Assembly: GCF_050859505.1 (NCBI RefSeq)
Contig: NZ_CP193934.1
Coordinates: 1,116,001-1,180,000 of the forward strand
Origin: Marinirhabdus sp050859505
GTDB taxonomy: Bacteria > Bacteroidota > Bacteroidia > Flavobacteriales > Flavobacteriaceae
Length of the DNA: 64,000 nucleotides
Direction of reading: 5' to 3'
Below the pieces are notes generated by a model. That model had not been told where the DNA came from. It made no database searches and saw only the letters and a list, made by a program, of their open reading frames with translations. The translations under genes were made by a program, and so were the position numbers. The stretch's first letter is position 1, and each line of letters begins with the position of its first letter. Below, in pieces: positions 16,967 through 25,279 of the stretch.

Positions 16967-16995
16967 CAACTATGTCTATATTACATAGTTGTTTT
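16967..16995. terminator. Hairpin with T-run after the broken GNAT
   Basis: Perfect 9-bp arms, CAACTATGT (16967-16975) and ACATAGTTG (16983-16991), with a 7-base loop and four T. The stem is AT-rich and the T-run short, so it may be a weak terminator or an operator. Confidence 0.4.
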
Positions 16996-17076
16996 GGGAT
17001 TTCATAAAGATTTTTCTTATTCACAAAGCCAGCTGATTTTTTAATCCGAAAAGTTAGCACCTTTTTAAACACTACG

Positions 17077-17143
17077 GTTTGTATACAAACATGGTATACT
17101 TCAAACAGAATACGGTACTCCTAAAATAAAATGTATACTAAAC
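17077..17143 (+). promoter_or_regulatory. GTATAC/AAAC repeat cluster upstream of the HIT-Crp operon
   Basis: Three copies of GTATAC followed by AAAC occur: GTATACAAAC (17081-17090), GTATACTTCAAAC (17094-17106) and GTATACTAAAC (17133-17143). The first lies in a perfect 14-bp palindrome, GTTTGTATACAAAC, at 17077-17090. The cluster ends about 40 bases before the HIT start and looks like a multi-site operator. The binding protein is unknown. Confidence 0.4.
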
Positions 17144-17181
17144 GGAAAAACCAATCAAAGTAAGCACTAAAAATAATCAGT

Positions 17182-17634
17182 ATGAAAATCACACGCCTTT
17201 TACTTATGCTCTCATTTTTAAGCACTTCATTTTGTTGGGGTCAGAGTCCGGAATATCAGAAAATGAAAGCGAAAAAAATAGAAAAGAGTTCGGTATTTAC
17301 TAAAATAATTAATAGAGAGCTAGAAGCTACCATTGTTTATGAGGATAAAGATATTATTGCCTTTGTTCCGTTGCGACCTCAGGCACCTGTTCATTTACTA
17401 ATTGTTCCCAAAAAGGAAATTCACACGCTTAATGAAGTTTCTGAAGAAGACACGCTATTACTTGGAAAACTGTTTTTAGTGGCAAAAAAACTAGCCAAAG
17501 AGCAAGGCATTTCTGAAACTGGCTACCGCCTTTCCATAAATAGTAATGAAGATGCAGGACAATCTGTTTTTCACTTGCACATGCATTTGTTAGGAGGTAA
17601 AACCTTAGGTCCAATGGTTGCGCAAGATGAATAA
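17182..17634 (+). CDS. Exported HIT-family hydrolase
   Basis: The 150-residue protein has the HIT catalytic motif HLHMHLLGG (about 132-140), with the central His as nucleophile, and the preceding strand TGYRLSINSNEDAGQSVFHLH. Family members cleave nucleotide phosphoanhydrides or phosphoramidates. Unusually it begins with a signal peptide (MKITRLLLMLSFLSTSFCWGQ), and the zinc-type FCKI start of cytosolic relatives reads VFTKI. It therefore probably acts in the periplasm. Its stop overlaps the start of a Crp/Fnr gene. Confidence 0.87.
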   Translation: MKITRLLLMLSFLSTSFCWGQSPEYQKMKAKKIEKSSVFTKIINRELEATIVYEDKDIIAFVPLRPQAPVHLLIVPKKEIHTLNEVSEEDTLLLGKLFLVAKKLAKEQGISETGYRLSINSNEDAGQSVFHLHMHLLGGKTLGPMVAQDE

Positions 17635-18229
17635 ATACGATACACATAGTAGTAAAAAAAAGTTACGTTTGAAAAAATTTCTATCAGATATATATAAAGT
17701 AAATGATAAAATTCTAGATCAATATATATCCCATTGGACTGAATACTCAATACCAAAAAAAACTATCATTACTGAATCTGGAAAAACGGAACGTTACATA
17801 TATTTTGTAGAAGAAGGAATTCAAAAATCATACTATTTAAATGAAGGGAAAGAACATATAATGTTTTTTGCTTATAACCCATCATTTAGTGGTGTTATAG
17901 AATCTTTTCTAACTCAAACACCTTCAAGATATTTCCTAGAAACAATTACGGATAGTAAATTATTACGGTTATCGTATAAAAAACATAGTGAACTAATACA
18001 AGAAAATAGAGAACTCGAAACTCTTTTTAGAAAAATTACAGAACAATTCTTGTTGGGTATTATAGAGAGACATCATCACTTAATGGCTTTCAATACTGAA
18101 ACTCGTTTCAAAAAATTTACAAAGAGAAGTCCGCACTTACTCAATATGATTCCTCAGAAAGATATTGCTTCCTATTTACGAATCGACCCAACTAATTTCA
18201 GCAAGTTAATCAACACAATCAAACTTTGA
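17627..18229 (+). CDS. Crp/Fnr family transcriptional regulator
   Basis: From the ATG at 17627, which overlaps the HIT stop (ATGAATAA), the protein has 200 residues. It has a cyclic-nucleotide-binding-type beta barrel (about 40-125: IITESGKTERYIYFVEEGIQKSYYL) and a short C-terminal helix-turn-helix (MIPQKDIASYLRIDPTNFSKLINTI). The family usually activates transcription from about -41.5. A perfect TCTTGGT-TTTT-ACCAAGA palindrome begins four bases after its stop and fits as its site in front of the SnoaL gene. Confidence 0.9.
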   Translation: MNKYDTHSSKKKLRLKKFLSDIYKVNDKILDQYISHWTEYSIPKKTIITESGKTERYIYFVEEGIQKSYYLNEGKEHIMFFAYNPSFSGVIESFLTQTPSRYFLETITDSKLLRLSYKKHSELIQENRELETLFRKITEQFLLGIIERHHHLMAFNTETRFKKFTKRSPHLLNMIPQKDIASYLRIDPTNFSKLINTIKL

Positions 18230-18233
18230 AAAT

Positions 18234-18278
18234 CTTGGTTTTTACCAAGAATTAAAACGTTTATAATTCTGAATTTTG
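18234..18278 (+). promoter_or_regulatory. Class II Crp/Fnr-type operator and -7 box for the SnoaL gene
   Basis: The 16-base palindrome CTTGGTTTTTACCAAG (18234-18249), extended by T and A on either side, is followed after exactly 24 bases by TTTTG (18274-18278), the end of a -7 box (GAATTTTG). The centre would lie near -41, the class II position. The same 24-base spacing occurs at three sites near the Crp/Fnr gene at 31277. Confidence 0.6.
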
Positions 18279-18304
18279 TCTCATCATTAATTTAAAACGA
18301 AATT

Positions 18305-18757
18305 ATGAGATTAATTAAACACGCATTTATAATAGGAATCACACTATTCACTATGAACACCTATGCGCAACAAAATGAAAGAAATAATATGACAAATCAA
18401 GAAATTGTAACAACGTTTTTAAACGGGTTTAATGACTCAACGCAAATTCAAAAATCTTTGGATTTATTAGCCGACGATTACAAATTTAAGAACCCTATGG
18501 TTGCGTTAAATTCTAAAGCAGAATTTATAAAATTGGCGCAAGAAATTGGAGCCGTCATAACTGGAATAAATATTATTAACATATCTGAAAATGAGAATTG
18601 GGTAGCTACATTTTATGAATTCAAATCATCTATCCCTGGGTTAGAATCAAACATAGCATCTGAATGGTTTAAGGTTGAAGATGGAATTATAAAAGAGTCT
18701 CATTTAATTTATGATACTTCGGAGTGGAGAAAATTTTATGCACAAATGAAAAAGTAA
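18305..18757 (+). CDS. Exported SnoaL/NTF2-like protein
   Basis: The 150-residue protein has a signal peptide (MRLIKHAFIIGITLFTMNTYAQ) and a cone-shaped NTF2-like fold pattern: NQEIVTTFLNGFNDSTQIQKSLDLLADDYKFKNPM at the start and FYEFKSSIPGLESNIASEWFKVEDGIIKESHLIYD near the end. SnoaL-like proteins bind or isomerise small ligands. The promoter upstream has a Crp/Fnr-type palindrome. The substrate cannot be inferred. Confidence 0.75.
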   Translation: MRLIKHAFIIGITLFTMNTYAQQNERNNMTNQEIVTTFLNGFNDSTQIQKSLDLLADDYKFKNPMVALNSKAEFIKLAQEIGAVITGINIINISENENWVATFYEFKSSIPGLESNIASEWFKVEDGIIKESHLIYDTSEWRKFYAQMKK

Positions 18758-18786
18758 ATAAACCATTCCAACAATGTATAAAATAT

Positions 18787-18820
18787 AGTGGTTTGGGAGC
18801 TTCATCTAAACCGCTTTTTT
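18787..18820 (+). terminator. Rho-independent terminator after the SnoaL gene
   Basis: Arms AGTGGTTT (18787-18794) and AAACCGCT (18808-18815), with one G-T pair, are followed by a T-run. Confidence 0.65.
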
Positions 18821-18921
18821 AAATATTTATATTCTGTGTTTAATTGAAAAGATGTGTGTCTAAATCCGCTACTATTCATATACAAAAACGTTACCTGCAA
18901 ACTGATTAAACGAAAACTGAA

Positions 18922-19434
18922 ATGTACATAACCATAGAAACGGAAAGATTAACAATAAGACCAATAAATTTGAAGGACGCCCAATTCATTATTGATTTGG
19001 TTAATTCTGATGGTTGGCTGAAATTTATTGGAGATAGAAATGTCTCTGATAAAAAGGATGCCGAAAAGTACATCCAAAAGATACTTGATAACACCCATTC
19101 TTATTATAACGTTTTTGAATTGAAAGAATCACAAAAGGCTATTGGTATAGTAACTTTTCTTGAAAGAGAAAATGAAACATTTCCTGATATTGGATTTGCT
19201 TTACTACCAGATTTTGGAAATAATGGATATACATTCGAAGCGACTAAGGCTTATCTTGAAGAAATAAAAAGGATACATAAATACGATAATATAATTGCTA
19301 TTACGATACCTGAAAATCAAAAGTCAATTCATTTATTGGAAAAACTCGGACTGAGATATGGAGGTGATTACAAAAAAGGAAATGAAACCTTATCATACTT
19401 TGGCTTAAAGAAATTAAAAGAAGCCAGCAGGTAA
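18922..19434 (+). CDS. GNAT N-acetyltransferase (RimJ/RimL-like)
   Basis: The 170-residue cytoplasmic protein begins IETERLTIRPINLKDAQFI, typical of RimJ/RimL-type GNATs, and has the strand GIVTFLERENETFPDIGFALLPDFGNNGYTFEATKAYLEE. The acetyl-CoA loop Q/RxxGxG is here FGNNGY. The C-terminal IPENQKSIHLLEKLGLRYGG is canonical. It would acetylate an amino group on an unknown substrate. It is followed by junction repeat copy 3. Confidence 0.9.
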   Translation: MYITIETERLTIRPINLKDAQFIIDLVNSDGWLKFIGDRNVSDKKDAEKYIQKILDNTHSYYNVFELKESQKAIGIVTFLERENETFPDIGFALLPDFGNNGYTFEATKAYLEEIKRIHKYDNIIAITIPENQKSIHLLEKLGLRYGGDYKKGNETLSYFGLKKLKEASR

Positions 19435-19436
19435 AA

Positions 19437-19550
19437 ACGTCTATAATTAATTGCTAGTGCAAGCTTACTTATGGAAATCCTCGTAGATTTTCTATTCGGT
19501 TTGTATTTGCTAATTCAATTTCTGAAGCACACAAATCCATCAGTACCATT
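19437..19550. repeat. Junction repeat, copy 3
   Basis: It aligns with copies 1 and 2 through ATTGCTAGT...GCTTACTTA, AGATTTTCTATTCGGT and TTTGCTAATTCAATT, more degraded in the core. As with copy 2, a Crp/Fnr gene with the same N-terminus starts just after it: about 101 bases from GCTAG here and 108 there. Confidence 0.5.
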
Positions 19551-19553
19551 AAA

Positions 19554-20116
19554 ATGACACATCCTCTAAGACTACATATTGAAGAAGTAATTAGCCTTAC
19601 AGATGAGGAATTTGATTTTGTGTTAAGCCATTTTGAGCAAATTAATAAGCGTAAACATCAATATATTGTTCAAGAAGGGGAAATTGTAAACAAAGAATTC
19701 TGGATCTTAAAAGGTTGTTTGAAAAGCTATTTTGTTGATCATAAGGGAAAAGAACATATACTTCAATTTGGAATGGAAAATTGGTGGATTACAGATTATG
19801 AATCTTTTGTAAAACAAACTAAATCTAAAACCTCTATTGACTGTATAGAGGATAGTGAATTACTATATATATCATTCGAAAATAGGGATAAGCTAACGGC
19901 TCAAATGCACAAAATGGAACGTTTTTGGGCGAAAAAGGTAAAATTGGGCGAATCGCGCTTCAAAACAGAGTTTTATCATTGTTAAAAGATTCAACTAAAG
20001 AAAGTTACGATGTGCTTCTAGAGCAAAATCCAAAACTCTTTCAACGGGTTCCTAAAAAGATGATTGCTGGGTGTTTAGGCGTTTCTAGAGAAACACTTAG
20101 CAGATTAAATTCATAA
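19554..20116 (+). pseudogene. Crp/Fnr regulator broken by a frameshift
   Basis: The first frame (19554-19985) gives 143 residues: THPLRLHIEEVISLTDEEFDF, then a cNMP-type barrel up to MERFWAKKVKLG. The second frame (to 20116) supplies the missing end: IALQNRVLSLLKDSTKESYD and the helix-turn-helix MIAGCLGVSRETLSRLNS. Together they make a normal protein of about 190 residues, so one base was gained or lost near 19930-19965. The product of the first frame would lack the DNA-binding end. Confidence 0.85.
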
Positions 20117-20217
20117 CTATACTTCTTCATTTCATCACTTAACGGGATCTATATCACACCAGATGAGCAGGTGACCAAAGAAAAAAAAATAAAAGTTTCT
20201 ACAAAATTATAATAATT

Positions 20218-21132
20218 ATGAAAGCAATATTCGCAAATAAAAGAGGTATCGAAAATATAGAGATAAGAGATATAGCTATCCCAAAAATTAAACAAAACGA
20301 AGTACTTATAAAAATAAAGGCTATAGGCGTTAACCCAGTAGATTGGAAAGGTCTGGAAAGTGGTGAGTTTGGAGATTCTTATATTTTAGGTACTGATATT
20401 TCTGGTGTTATCGAAAAGATTGGAAGTGAAGTTACAAGATTTAAAATAGGAGATGCTGTAATAGGGTCATTAGATTTTAATAAACAAGGTGCTTATGCTG
20501 AATTTGTTGCTAGTGAGGAAAAGTTTCTCGCAAGCAAGCCAAAAAACGTAACTTTTCAAGAAGCTGCTGCAATCCCTATGAGTAGTTTAACGGCTTGGCA
20601 AGGAATTTTTGATACGTTAGGAGTAGTTAGGAATGAAAAAGTTGTCATTCAGGCTGCTGCTGGAGCTGTTGGTATTTTTGCCTTGCAATTTGCAAAATGG
20701 ACTGGGGCATTTGTAATTGCTATAACATCAGAAAAAAATACTGCGTTTATAAGATCATTAGGTGCCGACATGGTTATCGATTATACTAAAATTGACTTTT
20801 CTGAAGTTCTGGAACATATAGATGCCGTTTTTGATAGTGTTGAAACTGAAGCTAAAGCATTCAAAGTATTGAAAAAAGGCGGTAAATATGTTGGAATATC
20901 TTCATTGTCCACCCCAATTTCAGAAACACTTATAGCTCAATATGATGTGTCGGCGTCAAAATATTTATTCCAGTCAAATAATGTTCAATTAGAAAAAATT
21001 GTAGCGTTAATTGAGGGTGAAAAAGTAAAAGTTTTTATTGATACAGTTTTTTCAATTACAGAAGTAAAAGAGGCTCTCAAATATCAAAAAAGAGGGCATT
21101 CAAGAGGTAAAAACATATTAGTGTTTGATTAG
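20218..21132 (+). CDS. Zinc-independent quinone oxidoreductase / MDR-family alcohol dehydrogenase
   Basis: The 304-residue cytoplasmic enzyme has a GroES-like N-terminal domain (NEVLIKIKAIGVNPVDWKGL, GTDISGVIEKIGSEVTRFKIGD) and an NAD(P)-binding Rossmann domain (VVIQAAAGAVGIFALQFAK). No zinc ligands are present, which fits NADPH:quinone reductase or enone reductase activity. It lies 101 bases after the broken Crp/Fnr gene, possibly its former target. Confidence 0.9.
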   Translation: MKAIFANKRGIENIEIRDIAIPKIKQNEVLIKIKAIGVNPVDWKGLESGEFGDSYILGTDISGVIEKIGSEVTRFKIGDAVIGSLDFNKQGAYAEFVASEEKFLASKPKNVTFQEAAAIPMSSLTAWQGIFDTLGVVRNEKVVIQAAAGAVGIFALQFAKWTGAFVIAITSEKNTAFIRSLGADMVIDYTKIDFSEVLEHIDAVFDSVETEAKAFKVLKKGGKYVGISSLSTPISETLIAQYDVSASKYLFQSNNVQLEKIVALIEGEKVKVFIDTVFSITEVKEALKYQKRGHSRGKNILVFD

Positions 21133-21235
21133 ATATACTTCACAACGCCACGCTCTATATGGTAAAACGTTAGGCTCAACGTAGCAAAAACGGTATCCAC
21201 TCGTCTTTCATAGACAGACCAATCAAAAACATAAT

Positions 21236-22090
21236 ATGAAACAGAATTCATCCGAACGGAAGGAAGCTTGGAATACCATCTTTATTTTCCTGGGTATCCT
21301 TACCGTTATAAGCTCACTGTTTCATTATGCCATTGTTAATTTGTATCCTTCTCGAATATACGTTGGTGCACTCATGTGGTGTCCAGCAATAGCTGCAATA
21401 ATTACAATGAAACTAAAAAGACGACCTATTTCTTCCATACCTTGGAAATGGGCAGATGGGAAATATATTCGCATGTCTTATTTTATTCCTGCTATGTATG
21501 TTTTAATTACCTATATACTCATCTGGATTTTTGGATTAGGAGGATTGTCGAATGAAGAGAACATTATGGAATGGGCTACAGAACTTGAATTAGTTGGAAT
21601 TGGGACATTAAAACCAACATTTGCCGTAATCATAGGTGTTATTTTGCTAGGAACTGTAGGCGTTATAAGGTCAATGGCAACGGTTTTAGGAGAAGAAATA
21701 GGGTGGCGAGGTTTTTTAATCTATGAATCAAGAAAGGTTCTTTCTTTTACCGGTGTTTCCCTTTTTGTTGGATTTATCTGGGCATTCTGGCATTGGCCAA
21801 TATTATTGTATTACAGTGAAAATGTCACTTTGGAGTTTATAACTTTTTTTGTTTTTGTAATTTCGATGTCATTTATTATGACCTATTATACTTTTAAATC
21901 TAAAAGTTTGTGGCCAGCTGTAATCTTTCACGCAGTTAGTAATGTATACATTCAAAAAATATTTCCACCGCTAACAATGAAAATTGAAGGAACTGAACAT
22001 TGGCTTGGCGAAAACGGAATTATGTTTGCCATTGTAACCTTAGTATTTGGAATGTACTATTGGTATAAAGGAGTTAAAGAAAAAGTGTAG
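21236..22090 (+). CDS. CPBP-family intramembrane metalloprotease
   Basis: The 284-residue polytopic protein has about eight hydrophobic segments. The three CPBP motifs are intact: GEEIGWRGFL (EExxxR), FWAFWHWP (FxxxH) and HAVSNVY (HxxxN). CPBP (Rce1-like) enzymes cleave proteins inside the inner membrane; several process prenylated proteins or bacteriocin-type peptides. The gene stands alone; its substrate is not evident. Confidence 0.9.
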   Translation: MKQNSSERKEAWNTIFIFLGILTVISSLFHYAIVNLYPSRIYVGALMWCPAIAAIITMKLKRRPISSIPWKWADGKYIRMSYFIPAMYVLITYILIWIFGLGGLSNEENIMEWATELELVGIGTLKPTFAVIIGVILLGTVGVIRSMATVLGEEIGWRGFLIYESRKVLSFTGVSLFVGFIWAFWHWPILLYYSENVTLEFITFFVFVISMSFIMTYYTFKSKSLWPAVIFHAVSNVYIQKIFPPLTMKIEGTEHWLGENGIMFAIVTLVFGMYYWYKGVKEKV

Positions 22091-22332
22091 CAAAACACTA
22101 TTCCTGAAAAGTATAACCTTTTCAGAAGAAATTTTAATATAGGTGAACGCTATTCGAAATTAGAAAAAATTCTATAATACGAAAATAAAAACAGCTGCTT
22201 TAAAGCTTTTTCTTCGGTTTACGGTAGCGCAATTTTTGTTTTATTTAAAGTAACGTTCTTATTAATACTACATACAAACAACGTTGCATTGCCGAGACGG
22301 GTTTTCAGCAAAATGTAAAAGCACTTCCATTT

Positions 22333-23220
22333 CTAATTGAATTCACTTTGAAAATACGTTATAAACTCGGTTTTATATTTATTGGTAGTATCAACTAGTG
22401 TAGCTATATACCATTTTCTGAATAACCCATTTTTTGTGATTCGAACAGATTTCAATTGCTTATTCACCAAATACGGCTTTAATAACCAGTTTGACATTGT
22501 CGTTACTCCCCTACCCGCATCGACCATTTCAATTATGGCATCGGTCAATTGTAATTTGGAGACCTTTTTTGGTGTGATGTTGGAAGGAATCAGAATCTTT
22601 TTGGCAACAGTATTATTCTCAAAATCTTCTGTATACATAAAGTAATTTTCATTTAAGAAATGTTTACTTGTCACATACTTTTTCTCCTGTAAATAATGTC
22701 CATCTGGAACCACTAATAAAATTTCATCCCTGAATAATTCATGGTATAACAGATTTTTATTTTTTATAGGATCAATCACGATTGCCAAATCTATTTTTCC
22801 TTCAAGAAGAGATTTTATGGGATTTCCAGTTGCTTCCACATCAATTCCTATGTCCACATTAGGATGCTTTTTTTCAAAAGAACTTAAAAGGCTTGGGAAC
22901 CAATTGTAAGAGGTTACACATTCAGTACTAATTTTAATTGAACCGTTATCACCTTGAATTTCATTAACTAATAATTCTTTACAGAGATCTAATCTAGGAA
23001 GTAATTCTTTTGCGGTATTGAGTAAAACAGTACCCGCATTTGTGAGAATCATTTTCTTACCTACTCTATTAAATACGGGTATTCCGATATGCGTTTCTAA
23101 TTTTTTTAATAAATGACTCGCCGCTGGTTGCGTAATATTCATAGCATCTGCACACTTTGACAAACTTCCTAATGTAATAATATTGTGTACTAATTGTAAA
23201 TGTCTAATCTCTAAATCCAT
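22333..23220 (-). CDS. LysR-type transcriptional regulator
   Basis: The 295-residue protein has the winged helix-turn-helix (MDLEIRHLQLVHNIITLGSLSKCADAMNITQPAASHLLKKLE, best seen as positions 1-42) and a LysR substrate-binding domain from about 90 (GSIKISTECVTSYNWFPSLLSSFEKKHPNVD). The SxxP pattern resembles the MetR subgroup. It is divergent from the epoxide hydrolase operon across 95 bases, so it very probably regulates that operon and itself. Confidence 0.93.
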   Translation of the reverse strand: MDLEIRHLQLVHNIITLGSLSKCADAMNITQPAASHLLKKLETHIGIPVFNRVGKKMILTNAGTVLLNTAKELLPRLDLCKELLVNEIQGDNGSIKISTECVTSYNWFPSLLSSFEKKHPNVDIGIDVEATGNPIKSLLEGKIDLAIVIDPIKNKNLLYHELFRDEILLVVPDGHYLQEKKYVTSKHFLNENYFMYTEDFENNTVAKKILIPSNITPKKVSKLQLTDAIIEMVDAGRGVTTMSNWLLKPYLVNKQLKSVRITKNGLFRKWYIATLVDTTNKYKTEFITYFQSEFN

Positions 23221-23242
23221 AAGTAAATGTAATAGTTTTGAT

Positions 23243-23263
23243 TAAATATATTCATAATATTTA
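23243..23263. promoter_or_regulatory. Candidate LysR operator in the divergent promoter
   Basis: TAAATAT, seven bases, ATATTTA forms a perfect 7-bp inverted repeat with T-N11-A inside (T at 23247, A at 23259), the LysR-box form. A near-consensus -7 box (TACCTTCG) for the operon is at 23279-23286. Confidence 0.5.
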
Positions 23264-23315
23264 TGCATTAAAAACAGATACCTTCGTTCAATATATAATT
23301 ACCAATTAAAATATC

Positions 23316-24440
23316 ATGATAAAGCCATTTAAGGTAAACATACCTGAACCTGTTTTGGACGACCTTCGTCTAAGACTATCTCAAGCACGCTGGCCAGATA
23401 AAATTAAAGATTCAGGCTGGGATTATGGAACCTCACTGGACTACATGAAGGAATTGTGCGATTATTGGCTTACGGAATTCTCATGGAGAAAAACTGAGGA
23501 CACCATAAATTTATATCCAAATTATATGGCAGAGATTGATGGCGCTGAAATCCATTTCTTGCATATTAAAGGTGAAAGCGAAAATTCCATACCATTACTA
23601 ATAACACATGGTTGGCCGGGGTCATTTCTTGAAATTATGAAACTTATTCCCTTACTAACGAAAGGTCGTGACATCTCTTTTGATTTGGTAATACCTTCGA
23701 TAATTGGATTTGGATTTTCAAGTAAATGTGTACAACCCGGCTGTGATAATTCCTTTGTTGCAGATTTGTGGCGTAAGTTAATGTTACAACTAGGGTATGA
23801 AAAATATGGTGCTCAGGGTGGTGATATTGGATCGGGCATAAGCACCTGGCTTGCCATGAAATATCCTTCCCAAGTTATAGGATTACATCTCAATTATATT
23901 TCTGATTCTTTCCGTCCCTATTGTCAAAATGATGAAGAAAATTCTACAGATGTAAAAAAATATAAAAAGGAACTTGAAAACTGGGCTTCCAAAGAGGCGG
24001 GATATGCATATATTCAAAGCACCAAGCCAATAACTTTAGCCTATGGCTTAAATGATTCGCCTATTGGATTATGTGCCTGGATTGTCGAAAAATTAAATAG
24101 CTGGAGTGATAGTAAAGGCGGGATTGAAACAGTATTTACCAAGGATGAAATACTTTCGAACGTTACTTTATATTGGGTTACGCAAACGATTCATTCTTCC
24201 ATAAGAATTTATAACGAAAACAGTAAACGTCCAATGATTTTCCAGTCATCAGATTTTGTGCAAGTACCTGTGGCGTACGCTAATTTCCCTGGAGAAATTT
24301 CAAGACCTCCTCGTGCTTATACAGCCCTGGGTTATAATATTACAAGATGGACAGATATGCCATCAGGCGGTCATTTTGCAGCTATGGAGAAACCAGAACT
24401 GTTAGCATCAGACATTAAAGAGTTTTTCAATTCATTATAA
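23316..24440 (+). CDS. Epoxide hydrolase (EHN-type)
   Basis: The 374-residue protein has an epoxide hydrolase N-terminal domain (IKPFKVNIPEPVLDDLRLRL, ARWPD) and an alpha/beta hydrolase core with THGWPGSF (oxyanion), nucleophile Asp in AQGGDIGSGIS and catalytic His in SGGHFAAMEKP. It opens an epoxide with water. It has no signal peptide. It is the first gene of a four-gene operon read away from LysR; the following SDR starts 13 bases downstream. Confidence 0.93.
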   Translation: MIKPFKVNIPEPVLDDLRLRLSQARWPDKIKDSGWDYGTSLDYMKELCDYWLTEFSWRKTEDTINLYPNYMAEIDGAEIHFLHIKGESENSIPLLITHGWPGSFLEIMKLIPLLTKGRDISFDLVIPSIIGFGFSSKCVQPGCDNSFVADLWRKLMLQLGYEKYGAQGGDIGSGISTWLAMKYPSQVIGLHLNYISDSFRPYCQNDEENSTDVKKYKKELENWASKEAGYAYIQSTKPITLAYGLNDSPIGLCAWIVEKLNSWSDSKGGIETVFTKDEILSNVTLYWVTQTIHSSIRIYNENSKRPMIFQSSDFVQVPVAYANFPGEISRPPRAYTALGYNITRWTDMPSGGHFAAMEKPELLASDIKEFFNSL

Positions 24441-24453
24441 TTAAATAAGCAGC

Positions 24454-25212
24454 ATGGAATTTAAAAATAAAAATGTGTTAATTACGGGTGGTTCAAAAGG
24501 TATCGGCAGAGCCACGGCTATTGCGTTCGCAAATAAAGGGGCAAACGTTGCTATTAACTATAAATCCGATGATCTTGGGGCCAAAGAAACTCTTTCGTTA
24601 TTAAAAAAAGGGAATCACATGTTACTAAAAGGAGATGTTTCAGATGAAGGTGTGCCCGAAGTACTTATAAACGATTTCATTAAGAAATACAAAACACTCG
24701 ACGTTTTAATAAATAATGCCGGTGTAGCAATCTTTCATGAAATTGATAAGGTAAGCTTCGAAGATTGGAAAGATGCCTGGCAAACAACTATGAATACAAA
24801 CCTAATATCTGTAGCTAATCTATGTTACTGGGCTTCAAAAGAAATGATAAAAAACAATGGAGGTCGCATTGTTAATGTATCATCTCGGGGAGCATTTAGA
24901 GGGGAGCCTAACATGCCGGCGTACGGATCTAGTAAGGCAGGCCTCAATTCGTTGAGTCAATCCATTGCCAAATCACTTGCTAAATACAATATAGGCGTTG
25001 GCGTTGTTGCTCCAGGGTTTACAGATACAGAAATGGCTAAAAGTGCATTGACAGATGAAGAAAAAGAAAGTTTACTCCTTGAATCTCCTTTCAAAAGAAT
25101 GGCAGAACCCGACGAAGTAGCGCATACAATACTATTTCTCGCATCAAAACAGGCGCTGTATACATCAGGAGCAATCATCGATGTAAATGGAGCTTCTTAT
25201 TTAAGAACATAA
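24454..25212 (+). CDS. Short-chain dehydrogenase/reductase
   Basis: The 252-residue cytoplasmic enzyme has the Rossmann motif TGGSKGIGRATA (residues 10-21), NNAG near 89, catalytic Ser in VNVSSRGAF and the YGSSKAG catalytic Tyr-Lys near 156-160. The C-terminal PDEVAHTILFLAS and SGAIIDVNG are typical of classical 3-oxoacyl-ACP-reductase-like SDRs. It could oxidise the diol made by the epoxide hydrolase, which is an inference from operon position. Confidence 0.93.
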   Translation: MEFKNKNVLITGGSKGIGRATAIAFANKGANVAINYKSDDLGAKETLSLLKKGNHMLLKGDVSDEGVPEVLINDFIKKYKTLDVLINNAGVAIFHEIDKVSFEDWKDAWQTTMNTNLISVANLCYWASKEMIKNNGGRIVNVSSRGAFRGEPNMPAYGSSKAGLNSLSQSIAKSLAKYNIGVGVVAPGFTDTEMAKSALTDEEKESLLLESPFKRMAEPDEVAHTILFLASKQALYTSGAIIDVNGASYLRT

Positions 25213-25279
25213 GATTGAAACTTATACAGTTGAAACTTTACATAGGAATACGAATTATTGAAAATATTACTACTTACTT

